The notes under the pieces: generated by a model | The model's database searches: none | What the model was told of the DNA's origin: nothing | The model's input: the letters and a program-made list of their open reading frames with translations, nothing else | Program-made: the position numbers and the translations under genes | Shown here: positions 29,745 through 37,716 of the stretch, in pieces | Layout: the number at the start of each line of letters is the position of its first letter | Position numbering within the stretch: the stretch's first letter is position 1 | DNA from: Crossiella cryophila | GTDB lineage: Bacteria > Actinomycetota > Actinomycetes > Mycobacteriales > Pseudonocardiaceae | Direction of reading: 5' to 3' | Assembly (NCBI RefSeq): GCF_014204915.1 | Contig: NZ_JACHMH010000001.1 | Location: 1,302,001-1,366,000, forward strand | DNA length: 64,000 bases

Positions 29745-30532
29745 GGTGTGCCACCAGCTCCCACGGAAGCGTGTTCGTCGTCATTGGCGAACGGGTCCCT
29801 GCCCTTGTAATGGGTGAGCACCTCGCGCAGCGGACCGTGCTCCCTGACCTGCCCGTGGTCCACCCAGATCGCGGTGCTGCACAGGCTCTTCAGGAACTCG
29901 TCGGAGTGCGAGGCGAACACCAGCATGCCGGACCGCTTGACCAGGTCGTTGAGCCGGTCCCGCGCCTTGTCCAGGAAGGCCGCGTCGACCGCGCCGATGC
30001 CCTCGTCCAGCAGCAGGATCTCGGGGTCGATCGAGGTCACCACACCGAGGGCGAGACGCACCCGCATACCGGTGGAGTAGGTCCGCAGCGGCATCGACAG
30101 GTAGTTGCCCAGTTCGCTGAACTCGGCGATGTCGTCGATGCGGGATTCCATCTGCTTGCGGGTCATGCCCAGGAACAGCCCGCGGATGATGATGTTGTCG
30201 TAGCCGGAGATCTCCGGGTCCATGCCGACGCCGAGGTCGAAGACGGGCGCGACCTTGCCGACGATCCGCGAGGTGCCGCGGGTCGGCTCGTAGATGCCGG
30301 AGAGCAGGCGCAGCAGGGTGGACTTGCCTGCGCCGTTGTGTCCGACCAGCGCGACCCGGTCACCGTGCTGGAGCGAGATGGAGACATCCCGCAGCGCCTC
30401 GATCACCGGCACCTTGCCCTCGCCGCCGATCTTGCCGCCTGCCTTGCCGAGCACGGCCTTCTTCAGCGAGCGGGTCTTGGCGTCGAAGATGGGGAACTCG
30501 ACCCAGGCGTTCTGTACATCGATGCTGACCAT
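29741..30532 (-). CDS. wzt: Galactan precursor ABC exporter, ATP-binding subunit
   Basis: 263 residues. Walker A GHNGAGKST (about residue 68), the Wzt-type signature STGMRVRLALGV (in place of LSGGQ), Walker B ILLLDEGIGAVD and the switch His in FASHS. The N-terminal ~45 residues include the KKAVLGKAGGKIGGEGKVPV insertion typical of polysaccharide exporters; no carbohydrate-binding C-terminal domain is present. With the permease next door it exports lipid-linked galactan, as proposed for Rv3781. Confidence 0.9.
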   Translation of the reverse strand: MVSIDVQNAWVEFPIFDAKTRSLKKAVLGKAGGKIGGEGKVPVIEALRDVSISLQHGDRVALVGHNGAGKSTLLRLLSGIYEPTRGTSRIVGKVAPVFDLGVGMDPEISGYDNIIIRGLFLGMTRKQMESRIDDIAEFSELGNYLSMPLRTYSTGMRVRLALGVVTSIDPEILLLDEGIGAVDAAFLDKARDRLNDLVKRSGMLVFASHSDEFLKSLCSTAIWVDHGQVREHGPLREVLTHYKGRDPFANDDEHASVGAGGTP

Positions 30533-30547
30533 GGGAATTCAGCCCCC

Positions 30548-31408
30548 TTACACCCAGTAGGACACGCGGGCACGGTAGTTGCGCAACAGGACCAGCGCGG
30601 CGGCCCAGCCGACCACGGTGATGATGCCGACGATCATCCAGTGGTGGAACAGCTGGTCCTGGCCCAGCAGCGGCCGCCGGATGATCTCGATGAAGTGCAG
30701 GAACGGGTTGAACTGGGCCAGGTAGGCGCGATCAGCGATGAGCGGGTTCGAGTGGTTCTCCAGGATCCGGAAGTCCCACACGATCGGCGTCATGTAGAAC
30801 AGCAGCAGCACCACACTGCCGATGATCGGCGGGATGTCCCGGAACCGGGTGCTGATGATGCCGGTGAGCAGCGCGACCCAGCCGCCGTTGAGCACGATCA
30901 GCACGAAGGCCGGGATCGCGTAGACCACGGTCCACTTCAGGTCCTGCGGGAAGATCGCCAGCATGATGAAGTAGATCAGGAAGTTGTGCGCGAACAGCAG
31001 CACCTGCCGCCAGATCAGCCGGAACACGTGCGTGGTCAACGGCGAGGGGAGCTGTTTGATCAGTCCCTCGTTGGCGATGAAGACGTTCGCGCCCTCATTG
31101 ACGCAGTTGGCGATGAACGTCCAGCAGACCAGGCCGACGGTCACGTACGGCAGGAAGAAGTTGATCGGCTGGTTCTGCAGGGCGGAGAACAGGATGCCCA
31201 TCGCCAGTGCCATCACACCGGTGCTGATGGTGATCCACAGTGGACCGAGCACGGAGCGCCGATAGCCCTGTTTGATGTCCTGCCAACCGAGGTGGCCCCA
31301 GAGCGAGCGCTGGTTCCAGCCGGCGCGCAGGTCTGCGAAGGCCCGGCCCCAGCTGCGGTACGCGCGGGCAGTGTTCACCGCTGGATTTTCAAGAGTGCTG
31401 CTGGACAC
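30548..31408 (-). CDS. wzm: Galactan precursor ABC exporter, permease subunit
   Basis: 286 residues from the GTG at 31408. ABC-2 type permease with an N-terminal amphipathic stretch (YRSWGRAFADLRAGWNQRSL), LGWQDIKQGYRRSVLGPLW before the first helix, and six hydrophobic segments; NPFLHFIEIIRRPLLG near the C-terminus is typical. The frame extends 17 codons upstream, but those would enter the promoter region. No clear ribosome binding site is seen. It faces the divergent metallophore importer operon across about 210 bp. Confidence 0.88.
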   Translation of the reverse strand: MSSSTLENPAVNTARAYRSWGRAFADLRAGWNQRSLWGHLGWQDIKQGYRRSVLGPLWITISTGVMALAMGILFSALQNQPINFFLPYVTVGLVCWTFIANCVNEGANVFIANEGLIKQLPSPLTTHVFRLIWRQVLLFAHNFLIYFIMLAIFPQDLKWTVVYAIPAFVLIVLNGGWVALLTGIISTRFRDIPPIIGSVVLLLFYMTPIVWDFRILENHSNPLIADRAYLAQFNPFLHFIEIIRRPLLGQDQLFHHWMIVGIITVVGWAAALVLLRNYRARVSYWV

Positions 31409-31572
31409 GAAAGTGAGGGTACCGGCGCGACAATCCGTACTTGGCCACCGGTGGGTCATAGCGCGGTCGCGGTGCGCGATGACCGGCCGCCCGAACAGTG
31501 GATTTCACCAAGCGTGGCGTTAGGGGATCGTGACGGTGCCCACGACTTCCGGGTGACAAAACCAAGGCAAGA

Positions 31573-31587
31573 TGAAAACCGTTATCG
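31573..31587 (+). promoter_or_regulatory. Zur-like box upstream of the metallophore importer operon
   Basis: TGAAAACCGTTATCG, a 7-1-7 imperfect dyad close to actinobacterial Zur boxes (TGAAAATnATTTTCA type). TATCGT at 31583-31588 could be the -10 element. It lies 35 bp before the GTG at 31623 and inside a wider imperfect dyad (31561-31599). The same arm mismatches recur in the box at 42798. Confidence 0.6.
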
Positions 31588-31622
31588 TCTTGCTTGGTCC
31601 CGTTCCCACCTGGAGGTGCCTG

Positions 31623-32645
31623 GTGCGTCCGTCGCACGCCAAGATCGGCCTGCTCAGCCTGGTCACAGTGTCGACAGTCCTGGTTTCCGCGTGCACCGCG
31701 GCACCACCCGCGACCGCTCCCGCGAACACCTCCGGAGCCGCCGGAACCGACGTTCCGGTCAGTGCCGCACCGCTCGCGCCCTCGCTCAGCGTGACCGACC
31801 CGAACGGGCAGAACCTGACCCTGCCCAAGATCCCGGAACGCATCGTCTGCCTCACCGGATTGTGTGACGACGCGCTCACCGAACTCGGTCTGAAACCGGC
31901 GGGCAGCTCCAACGCGGTGCTGCTGACCCTGCCGCAGATCGCCGGCGAGGCAGGCAAGTCGGTGCCGGTGGTCCCCGGCAGCTTCGGTCAGGAGGACGTG
32001 GAGGCGATCGGCGCGCTCAAACCGGACCTGGTGATCGGACTTTCCGGTGTGCACGACGGACTCCGGCCCGCGGTGACCAAGTTCAATGCTCCACTGTGGA
32101 CGGTCAACCCGAACAGCTGGGAGCAGTCCGTCGGCTACCTGCGCAACCTCGGCGCGCTCACCGGCCGCACCGAGCAGGCGGTGGCCGCGGAGACCAAGTT
32201 CCGGACGAAACTGGCCAAGGCCATCGCCACCAGCAAGCAGAAGGGCCTGCACAAGCAGACCGTGCTGCTGATGTTCGGCAGCGCCGACTCGATCGGCGTG
32301 GACACCGCCGACTCGATCAACGGCAAGCTGCTGGGCCAGCTCTTCGGCTACCCGTTCCCGGCCAAGGGCACCAACGCCGAGACCGCGAACACCTACAGCG
32401 TCGAGGAGATCCTGGCCAAGCAGCCGACCGTGGTCTTCGTCTACTCCTTGATCTTCGCCGCCAGCGACAAGAAGCTGTCCGAACAGCTCGCCGCGAACCC
32501 GGTGTGGAAGCAGGTGAAGGCCGTGCAGTCCGGTCAGGTGCACGAGGTCGTGCCCAAGCTCTGGGGCTCCGGCCGGGGCACCCGCAGCCTCGGCGCGATC
32601 ATCGACGAGGCCATCGCCAAGGTGTCCGCGGCGCCTGCGGCGTGA
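31623..32645 (+). CDS. Metallophore-type ABC importer, substrate-binding lipoprotein
   Basis: 340 residues, FecB/BtuF-type cluster A binding protein. Lipoprotein signal with lipobox VSAC (about residue 24) followed by an Ala/Thr-rich linker; the domain begins with LPKIPERIVCLTG, has ALKPDLVIGLSG in the middle and TNAETANTYSVEEILAKQP later, typical of this class. It would capture a metal complex outside the membrane. The GTG at 31623 has GGAGG 6 bp upstream; the ATG at 31572 lies in the operator and is rejected. The stop overlaps the first permease gene by 4 bp. A Zur-like box precedes the gene. Confidence 0.85.
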   Translation: MRPSHAKIGLLSLVTVSTVLVSACTAAPPATAPANTSGAAGTDVPVSAAPLAPSLSVTDPNGQNLTLPKIPERIVCLTGLCDDALTELGLKPAGSSNAVLLTLPQIAGEAGKSVPVVPGSFGQEDVEAIGALKPDLVIGLSGVHDGLRPAVTKFNAPLWTVNPNSWEQSVGYLRNLGALTGRTEQAVAAETKFRTKLAKAIATSKQKGLHKQTVLLMFGSADSIGVDTADSINGKLLGQLFGYPFPAKGTNAETANTYSVEEILAKQPTVVFVYSLIFAASDKKLSEQLAANPVWKQVKAVQSGQVHEVVPKLWGSGRGTRSLGAIIDEAIAKVSAAPAA

Positions 32646-33631
32646 GCCGGTTCCGCGCGCCCCTGCTGGCCGTGCTGGCGCTGCTGGTGATCGGCACGGC
32701 CACGCTCTGCCTTGGCACCCCGCTGGTCGGCGTCAACCGGCTGCCCGCCGCGTTCGCCGGCGAGACCGACCTCGAGCACGCCGTGGTGGTGCTGCTGCGC
32801 ACGCCCCGGCTGCTGCTCGGGCTGTGCGCGGGCGCGGCACTGGGCGCGGCCGGACTCCTGTTGCAGGAGTCGCTCCGGAATCCACTGGCCGTGCCGGAAC
32901 TGCTCGGTGTCTCCAGCGGCGCCTCGGCCGCGGTGGCCATCACCGTGGTGTGGGCACTGCCGGTGCCGGGCGCGCCGCTGGTCCCGGCGTTGCTGGGCGC
33001 GGTGCTCGGCGGGCTGCTGACCCTGCTCGCCGCGCGCAAGGCGGTCGGACCGGCCGCGGTGCTGCTGATCGGCGCCGCGGTCAGTGCCGGACTGCAGGCG
33101 ATCATGTTCACCGGGCTGTCGCTGTCGGACTCCCGGGAGCAGGGCGTGCTCTTCCGCTACCTGCTCGGCTCGCTGACCGGTACCACCTGGGACACGGTCG
33201 CCTTCGCCGCGCCCGGCCTGCTCGCCGCGTTGCCGCTGGCCCTGCTCGCGGTGCCCGCGCTCGGCCTGCTGCGGCTGGGCGATGACACCGCCTCGGCACT
33301 CGGCCTGCGGGCCGACCGGGCCCGGCTGGCGGTGCTGGTGCTGGCCTGCGCGCTGGTCGCGGTCGCGGTCGGACCGGCGGGGCCGATCGCCTGGGTCGGT
33401 TTCCTCGGCCCGCAGCTGGCCCGGCGACTGCGTCCCTCGGCCGAGGCCAGGGGCTGGCTGGCCTGGTCGGCGTTGTTCGGCGCACTGCTGGTCGCGGTGG
33501 CGGATCTGTTGGCCCGCACCGTGCTCTACCCGGTCGAACTGCCGGTGGGCGGGCTGACCGCGGTGGTCGCGGTGGTGCTGGGCGCGCTGCTGATGTTCCG
33601 TCGCCGCGCGGACCGGGAGGCACTGGGATGA
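32642..33631 (+). CDS. FecCD-family metallophore permease 1
   Basis: 329 residues with about nine to ten hydrophobic segments and FecCD signatures: RTPRLLLGLCAGAALGAAGLLLQ, RNPLAVPELLGVSSGA and, late, GPIAWVGFLGPQLARRL. One half of a heterodimeric channel for metal complexes. The GTG start overlaps the binding-protein stop and the stop overlaps the second permease start, so the four importer genes form one coupled operon. Confidence 0.9.
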   Translation: MSRFRAPLLAVLALLVIGTATLCLGTPLVGVNRLPAAFAGETDLEHAVVVLLRTPRLLLGLCAGAALGAAGLLLQESLRNPLAVPELLGVSSGASAAVAITVVWALPVPGAPLVPALLGAVLGGLLTLLAARKAVGPAAVLLIGAAVSAGLQAIMFTGLSLSDSREQGVLFRYLLGSLTGTTWDTVAFAAPGLLAALPLALLAVPALGLLRLGDDTASALGLRADRARLAVLVLACALVAVAVGPAGPIAWVGFLGPQLARRLRPSAEARGWLAWSALFGALLVAVADLLARTVLYPVELPVGGLTAVVAVVLGALLMFRRRADREALG

Positions 33632-34647
33632 CCCGCGCACTCGCCCTGCCCGTGCTGGCCGTGCTGCTGGCGCTGGCCGCGCTGGCCCAGCTCTCGGTCG
33701 GCAGTGCGGTCGGCCCGCTGACCACGCTGGGCGCGTTGTTCGGCAGTGGCAGCGAACTGGAACTGACCATCGTCGGCGAACTGCGGTTGCCGCGGATGCT
33801 GGTCGCGCTGGGCACCGGCGCCTGTCTCGGCCTCGGCGGCGTGGTGCTGCAGGCCGTGCTGCGCAATCCGCTGGCCTCCCCGGAGGTCACCGGGGTCGGC
33901 TCCGGCGCGGTGCTCGGCGCGGTGACCGCCACCGTGTTCGGCCTGGCCGGGACCGCGGGCGGACTCACCGCGGCGGCCGTGCTGGGCGGGGTCCTCGGCG
34001 GCGCGGCGCTCTGGCTGATCGCCTCCAGGGCGGGCACGGATCCGTTGCGGCTGGTGGTGCTCGGCGTGCTGGTGTCCGCGGTGCTGGCCGGGCTGTCCCT
34101 GGTGCTGCTCACCGCCCGCCCGCAACTGGCCGGGGCGGCCGCCCGGTGGCTGGTCGGCTCGCTCAACGGGCGGACCTGGGAGCACTGGCACGCGCTGTGG
34201 CCCTGGCTGCTCGCGGTGGTCCTGCTGCTGGCCATGGTCGCGCCCGCGCTGGACCTGCTCGCGGTGGACGACGACCACGCCCGCGGCGTCGGCCTGGCGG
34301 TCACCCCGTGGCGCAGCCTGGCCCTGCTCGGTGCGGTGCTGGCCACCGCGGCCGCGGTCGCCGCGGTGGGCGCGGTGGCCTTCGTCGGACTGCTCGCCCC
34401 GCACGCCGCCCGGCTGCTGGCCGGGGCCGAGCACCGGTTGCTGTTGCCCGCGGCCGGGATCGCGGGCGCGGCCAGTGTGTGCGGTGCGGATTTCCTCGCG
34501 CAGGCGGTGACGCTGCTGGTCCCGGCCTCGGGCAGTCAGCGGCTGGGCGTGCCGGTCGGTGCGGTGACCGCGCTGGCGGGCGCGGTGGTGTTGATCGTGG
34601 TCGCGCGCCGGTTCTCCAGCGCGCTGGCGGGGAGGGACCAGTCATGA
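33628..34647 (+). CDS. FecCD-family metallophore permease 2
   Basis: 339 residues, the second FecCD subunit. Signatures: LRLPRMLVALGTGACLGLGG, RNPLASPEVTGVGSGA and GAVAFVGLLAPHAARLL. Ten or so hydrophobic segments. ATG overlaps the previous stop (ATGA); the ATPase gene overlaps its stop likewise. Confidence 0.9.
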   Translation: MTRALALPVLAVLLALAALAQLSVGSAVGPLTTLGALFGSGSELELTIVGELRLPRMLVALGTGACLGLGGVVLQAVLRNPLASPEVTGVGSGAVLGAVTATVFGLAGTAGGLTAAAVLGGVLGGAALWLIASRAGTDPLRLVVLGVLVSAVLAGLSLVLLTARPQLAGAAARWLVGSLNGRTWEHWHALWPWLLAVVLLLAMVAPALDLLAVDDDHARGVGLAVTPWRSLALLGAVLATAAAVAAVGAVAFVGLLAPHAARLLAGAEHRLLLPAAGIAGAASVCGADFLAQAVTLLVPASGSQRLGVPVGAVTALAGAVVLIVVARRFSSALAGRDQS

Positions 34648-35420
34648 TCAGTGGAACCGGTATCACCGTCCGGTTCGGCCTGCGCGCGGTTCTGTCCACT
34701 GTGGACATCCGGGTGGCCGCGGGGGAGTGGCTCGCGCTGGTGGGCCGCAACGGCTGCGGCAAGAGCACCCTGCTGCGCGTGCTGGCCGGGCTGCACCCAC
34801 CGGATCAGGGCACCGTGACCCTCGGCGCGGACGAGCTGAACTCGTTGTCCCGCAGGGAGATCGCCCGCCGGATCGCGGTGCTGCCACAGGCCATGCCCGC
34901 GGTGCCGGGGCTGACCGTGCGCCAGCTGGTCCGGCAGGGCCGCTACGCCGTGCGTGGCCCGCTGGGCATGCTGCGCGCCGGTGACGACGAACCGGTGCGC
35001 CGGGCGCTGGCCGAGACCGGGGTGGCCGAGTACGCCGACGCCGCGGTGGACCGGCTCTCCGGCGGCGAGCGCCAGCGGGTCCGGTTGGCCCTCGCGCTGG
35101 CCCAGGACGCGCCGGTGCTGCTGCTCGACGAACCCACCACCTACCTGGACGTCCGGCACCAGCTGGAGGTACTGGAACTGGTCGCCCGGCTGCGCGCCGA
35201 ACGCGGCCTGACCGTGGTCACCGTGCTGCACGACCTGGCCCAGGCCGCCCGGTTCGCCGACCGGGTGCTCGCGCTGCGGGACGGCGTGGTGCACGCGGAC
35301 GGCCCGGCCGCCGAGGTGGTCGACGCGGACCTGCTGGCCGGGGTCTTCGGCGTGCGTGGCCGGGTCTGGCGGGACGAGCACACCGGCCGTCCGGCCTGCT
35401 CCTACGACACGGTGCTGTAG
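34644..35420 (+). CDS. Metallophore ABC importer, ATP-binding subunit
   Basis: 258 residues, FecE/BtuD type. Walker A GRNGCGKST (about residue 35), Q-loop VLPQAMP, signature LSGGERQRVRLA, Walker B VLLLDEPTTYLD and switch His in VLHDLAQAARFAD. GGAGGG lies 7 bp upstream of the ATG. The 3' end overlaps the convergent MFS gene by 19 bp. Together with the three upstream genes it forms a complete importer. Confidence 0.9.
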   Translation: MISGTGITVRFGLRAVLSTVDIRVAAGEWLALVGRNGCGKSTLLRVLAGLHPPDQGTVTLGADELNSLSRREIARRIAVLPQAMPAVPGLTVRQLVRQGRYAVRGPLGMLRAGDDEPVRRALAETGVAEYADAAVDRLSGGERQRVRLALALAQDAPVLLLDEPTTYLDVRHQLEVLELVARLRAERGLTVVTVLHDLAQAARFADRVLALRDGVVHADGPAAEVVDADLLAGVFGVRGRVWRDEHTGRPACSYDTVL

Positions 35421-36661
35421 ACCGGCTCCGGCTTCGCCTCGGTGCGCAACGGCGAGCACCAGGCGAGCACCACGCCGATCGCGAGCACGCCGACCACGGC
35501 GGCGAGTCCGGCACTCGGGCTCGCCGCCACCGCGACCGCGCCCGCCAGCGTCGCGCCCAGCGGCTGACCGAGTCCCCAGGACAGCATCCTGGCCGTGGTG
35601 TTGACCCGTCCCTGCAGCTCAACCGGGGTGACCTGCTGCCGGAAGGTGATCGCGTTGATCACCACCGTGGTGTAGGCGGTGCCCCAGGCGATCGCGGCCA
35701 GCGCGCCCAGCAGCCAGTGCGAGCTGAACACCACCGCCAGCCCGGACAGCAGCGAGGCAGGCAGCGCCCGCAAGGCCAGCCGCGCCGGTCCCAGCCGACG
35801 GCTCAGCACCGGCACCAGCTTGGCCGCGATCAGCCCGCCAACGCCCCAGCAGCTCATCAGCACCGCCAGCCGGGCATCGCCGCTGGGTGGCACGCCGAGC
35901 GAGCGGTCCGCCCACGGCACCACCATCGCCACCCAGGCCCCGCCGGCGGCCGAGTGGGTCGCGCCGACCAGGGTCAGCGTGCGCACGGTCGGCTGCCGCC
36001 ACAGGAAGCCAAGCCCGGCCCGGACATCGGCCCTGATGTCGGCCATCGAGCGCGGTCGCCCTGCCCGGTCGGCCGCGGACAGCGGGCGGGTGATGGCCCG
36101 GATCAGCAGTGCGGAGATGCCGTAGCTGAGCGCGTCCAGGGCCAGCATCGGCGCGGGGGAGAAGATCGTCACGGCCAGCGTGGCCAGCGGCGGCACCACC
36201 ATCTCCACCACCGTGGTCACCCCGAACACGGTGGAGTAGGCCGAGGTGGTCCGGTCCTTGCCGACCAGCGTGGGCAGCGCGCCGAAGTTGGCCGAGTCGA
36301 AGACCACGAACAGCGTCTGGGACAGGAACCCGACCGCCACCACGTGCACCGCGCTGAGCCCGTCCAGCGCCCACGCGATCGGCACGCTGGCCAGCAGCAG
36401 CGCGTTGAGCAGGTCCACCGTCACCATCAGCGCGCGCCGGTCCAGCCGGTCCGCCAGCGCGCCGGCGAGCAGGCCGAACAGCAGGTAGGGCAATGCCTCC
36501 GCGGCGGCAACGGCCGCGGTCCAGGCCGCCGAACCGGTCAATCGGTACACCAGGATCGGCAGCGCGACCACGGTGACCAGCGAACCGGCCACGGAGACCA
36601 CCCTGGCGGCCAGGTACCGGCGGAAGTCCGGGTCCCGCCGGAGGGCTACGACGTTCGTCAC
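35402..36661 (-). CDS. MFS transporter, EntS-like exporter candidate
   Basis: 419 residues, 12 hydrophobic segments. The MFS-type loop GALADRLDRRALM after helix 2 and DIRADVRAGLGFLWRQP before helix 7 are typical of the enterobactin-exporter (EntS)-like and related macrolide-efflux MFS families. It starts with GTG at 36661, divergent from the precursor peptide gene, with a Zur-like box 20 bp upstream. In this context it most likely exports the peptide product, but drug efflux cannot be excluded from the sequence. Confidence 0.8.
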   Translation of the reverse strand: MTNVVALRRDPDFRRYLAARVVSVAGSLVTVVALPILVYRLTGSAAWTAAVAAAEALPYLLFGLLAGALADRLDRRALMVTVDLLNALLLASVPIAWALDGLSAVHVVAVGFLSQTLFVVFDSANFGALPTLVGKDRTTSAYSTVFGVTTVVEMVVPPLATLAVTIFSPAPMLALDALSYGISALLIRAITRPLSAADRAGRPRSMADIRADVRAGLGFLWRQPTVRTLTLVGATHSAAGGAWVAMVVPWADRSLGVPPSGDARLAVLMSCWGVGGLIAAKLVPVLSRRLGPARLALRALPASLLSGLAVVFSSHWLLGALAAIAWGTAYTTVVINAITFRQQVTPVELQGRVNTTARMLSWGLGQPLGATLAGAVAVAASPSAGLAAVVGVLAIGVVLAWCSPLRTEAKPEPVYSTVS

Positions 36662-36680
36662 CCGAGCACACTAACACTAT

Positions 36681-36695
36681 TGGTAATGACTTTCA
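36681..36695 (-). promoter_or_regulatory. Zur-like box between the exporter and the RiPP precursor operon
   Basis: On the minus strand TGAAAGTCATTACCA, a 7-1-7 arrangement, the weakest of the three boxes in the island. It lies 20 bp before the MFS start and 56 bp before the precursor ATG, so one site could control both divergent transcripts. Confidence 0.5.
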
Positions 36696-36750
36696 TTTGT
36701 GATAGGCATGAGGAGGTTGAAGGTCAACCGCGATCTGGAGGAGGTACGAG

Positions 36751-36855
36751 ATGGACAAGGTCTTCGTGCGCGTCGAGGCCGAGCGCGAGCTGCCGCACAA
36801 CTCGGCTAGCCACAGCAACGCCCTGGTCGAGAACCCGTTCGCCGACCAGGACTGA
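36751..36855 (+). CDS. RiPP precursor peptide, Ser/His-rich core (34 aa)
   Basis: A 34-codon gene with a perfect GGAGGAGG (36737-36744) 6 bp before its ATG. The first 15 residues are a charged leader (VRVEAERELP); residues 16-23 read HNSASHSN and are followed by ALVENPFADQD. The only residues a YcaO cyclodehydratase could cyclise are Ser18, Ser20 and Ser22; there is no Cys or Thr. It directly precedes a leader-binding partner, an S15-type hydrolase, YcaO and a SagB-type dehydrogenase, all on the same strand. I infer Asn-, Ala- and His-linked oxazoles, a good N-donor set for zinc. Identification as precursor rests on position, size and composition. Confidence 0.72.
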   Translation: MDKVFVRVEAERELPHNSASHSNALVENPFADQD

Positions 36856-36872
36856 TTCCGGTCTGACCTCAA

Positions 36873-36908
36873 GGTGGCCCGTCGTACCCCGGGGTGCGGC
36901 GGGCCACC
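36873..36908 (+). terminator. Hairpin between precursor and modification genes (attenuator candidate)
   Basis: GGTGGCCCG (36873-36881) pairs with CGGGCCACC (36900-36908), and the interior continues the pairing with one G-U down to CCCCGGGG, giving an almost continuous 17-bp stem. No T tract follows. It lies 17 bp after the precursor stop and 19 bp before the next start; such hairpins often keep precursor mRNA in excess over the enzymes. Confidence 0.6.
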
Positions 36909-36927
36909 GCTGGTGGTGGAGGTGCGC

Positions 36928-37716
36928 ATGAGCAAGCTGACGCCGGGCGCCGTGCTCTTCGGGCTGCCCGCGGACCGGACCGCGTTGCGCTCGCCCGAGG
37001 GCGAGGTGCTCGACATCGCGCTGCCGCCGGAGGTCCTCGCCGCCGTGCGGGCCACCCTGTCCGGCAGTGCGCAGGCCCCGCCGGAGCTGGCCGCCTTCGC
37101 CGCGTCCGGCTTCCTGGGCCGGCGCCGGAGCTGGCCGACCGAACGCGCGACCGTCGGCATCCTGGCCGCCGACGACCTGGCCGAGTCCTACGCCGACCTG
37201 CTGCGCGGCCACGGCGCCCAGCCCCGCCTGCTGACCGGCACCGACTCCCTGGACGGCCTGGCCGCGGTCTGCGCCCTGCACGACGGCCCAGCCCCCGAGT
37301 GGTGGACCGAACTGGACGAGCTGCCCGATCGCGGCATCGCCTGGCAGCGGATCAGCCGCGAGGGCAGGCACGCCCTGCTGGAACCGGTCGCCGCCACCGC
37401 GGCCGACGTCCGGCACCGCGACGTCCGGCTGCGCCGCCTGGCCGCCGCGGGTTCCGGGCACGAGCACCTGAGCGCGTACTGGGCCCAGCGGGATGTCCTC
37501 ACCGGCGCGGAGCAGTTCGACCCCGCCGACCTGAACCTGGTGCTCGCCGCCGCCGCCCTGGATCTCCGCGTCTGGGCGACCGACCAGCCCACCCGCACCG
37601 CCGGATCCCTGGTGACCAGCGAACTCCCCGCCAACCGGCGGCTGCGGGTCCTCGACCTGGACACCGGTGCGATCACCGACCACCCGGTACTCCGGGTCCC
37701 GGACTGCGCCCCGTGA
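36928..37716 (+). CDS. Azole-RiPP cyclodehydratase partner / leader-binding protein (ocin-ThiF-like)
   Basis: 262 residues. The first ~75 residues (TPGAVLFGLPADRTALRSPE and the following helices) resemble the RiPP recognition element, a small winged-helix domain that holds the leader peptide. The remainder looks like the degenerate E1/ThiF-like fold of thiazole/oxazole-modified microcin systems, with HALLEPVAATAADVRHRDVRLRRLAA near residue 150, but without the Cys pairs of true E1 enzymes. It would present the precursor to YcaO. The ATG at 36928 has GGAGG 5 bp upstream; a GTG at 36874 lies inside the hairpin and is rejected. Overlaps the next gene by 4 bp. Confidence 0.7.
   Translation: MSKLTPGAVLFGLPADRTALRSPEGEVLDIALPPEVLAAVRATLSGSAQAPPELAAFAASGFLGRRRSWPTERATVGILAADDLAESYADLLRGHGAQPRLLTGTDSLDGLAAVCALHDGPAPEWWTELDELPDRGIAWQRISREGRHALLEPVAATAADVRHRDVRLRRLAAAGSGHEHLSAYWAQRDVLTGAEQFDPADLNLVLAAAALDLRVWATDQPTRTAGSLVTSELPANRRLRVLDLDTGAITDHPVLRVPDCAP

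Noticed and set aside
31572-31622. ATG at 31572 as start of the substrate-binding protein
   Set aside because: It lies inside the Zur-like box and gives an unlikely N-terminus; GTG 31623 has GGAGG 6 bp upstream and begins a normal lipoprotein signal.
36662-36720. IdeR/DtxR iron box upstream of the RiPP operon
   Set aside because: The TTAGG-type half sites of IdeR boxes are absent; the 7-1-7 TGAAA dyad fits Zur better, although control by another Fur-family metal sensor stays possible.
36708-36809. Alternative 33-codon small ORF starting upstream of the precursor ATG in another frame
   Set aside because: Starts without a ribosome binding site and yields an Arg-rich peptide without a core; the frame at 36751 has GGAGGAGG at ideal distance and YcaO-compatible Ser residues.
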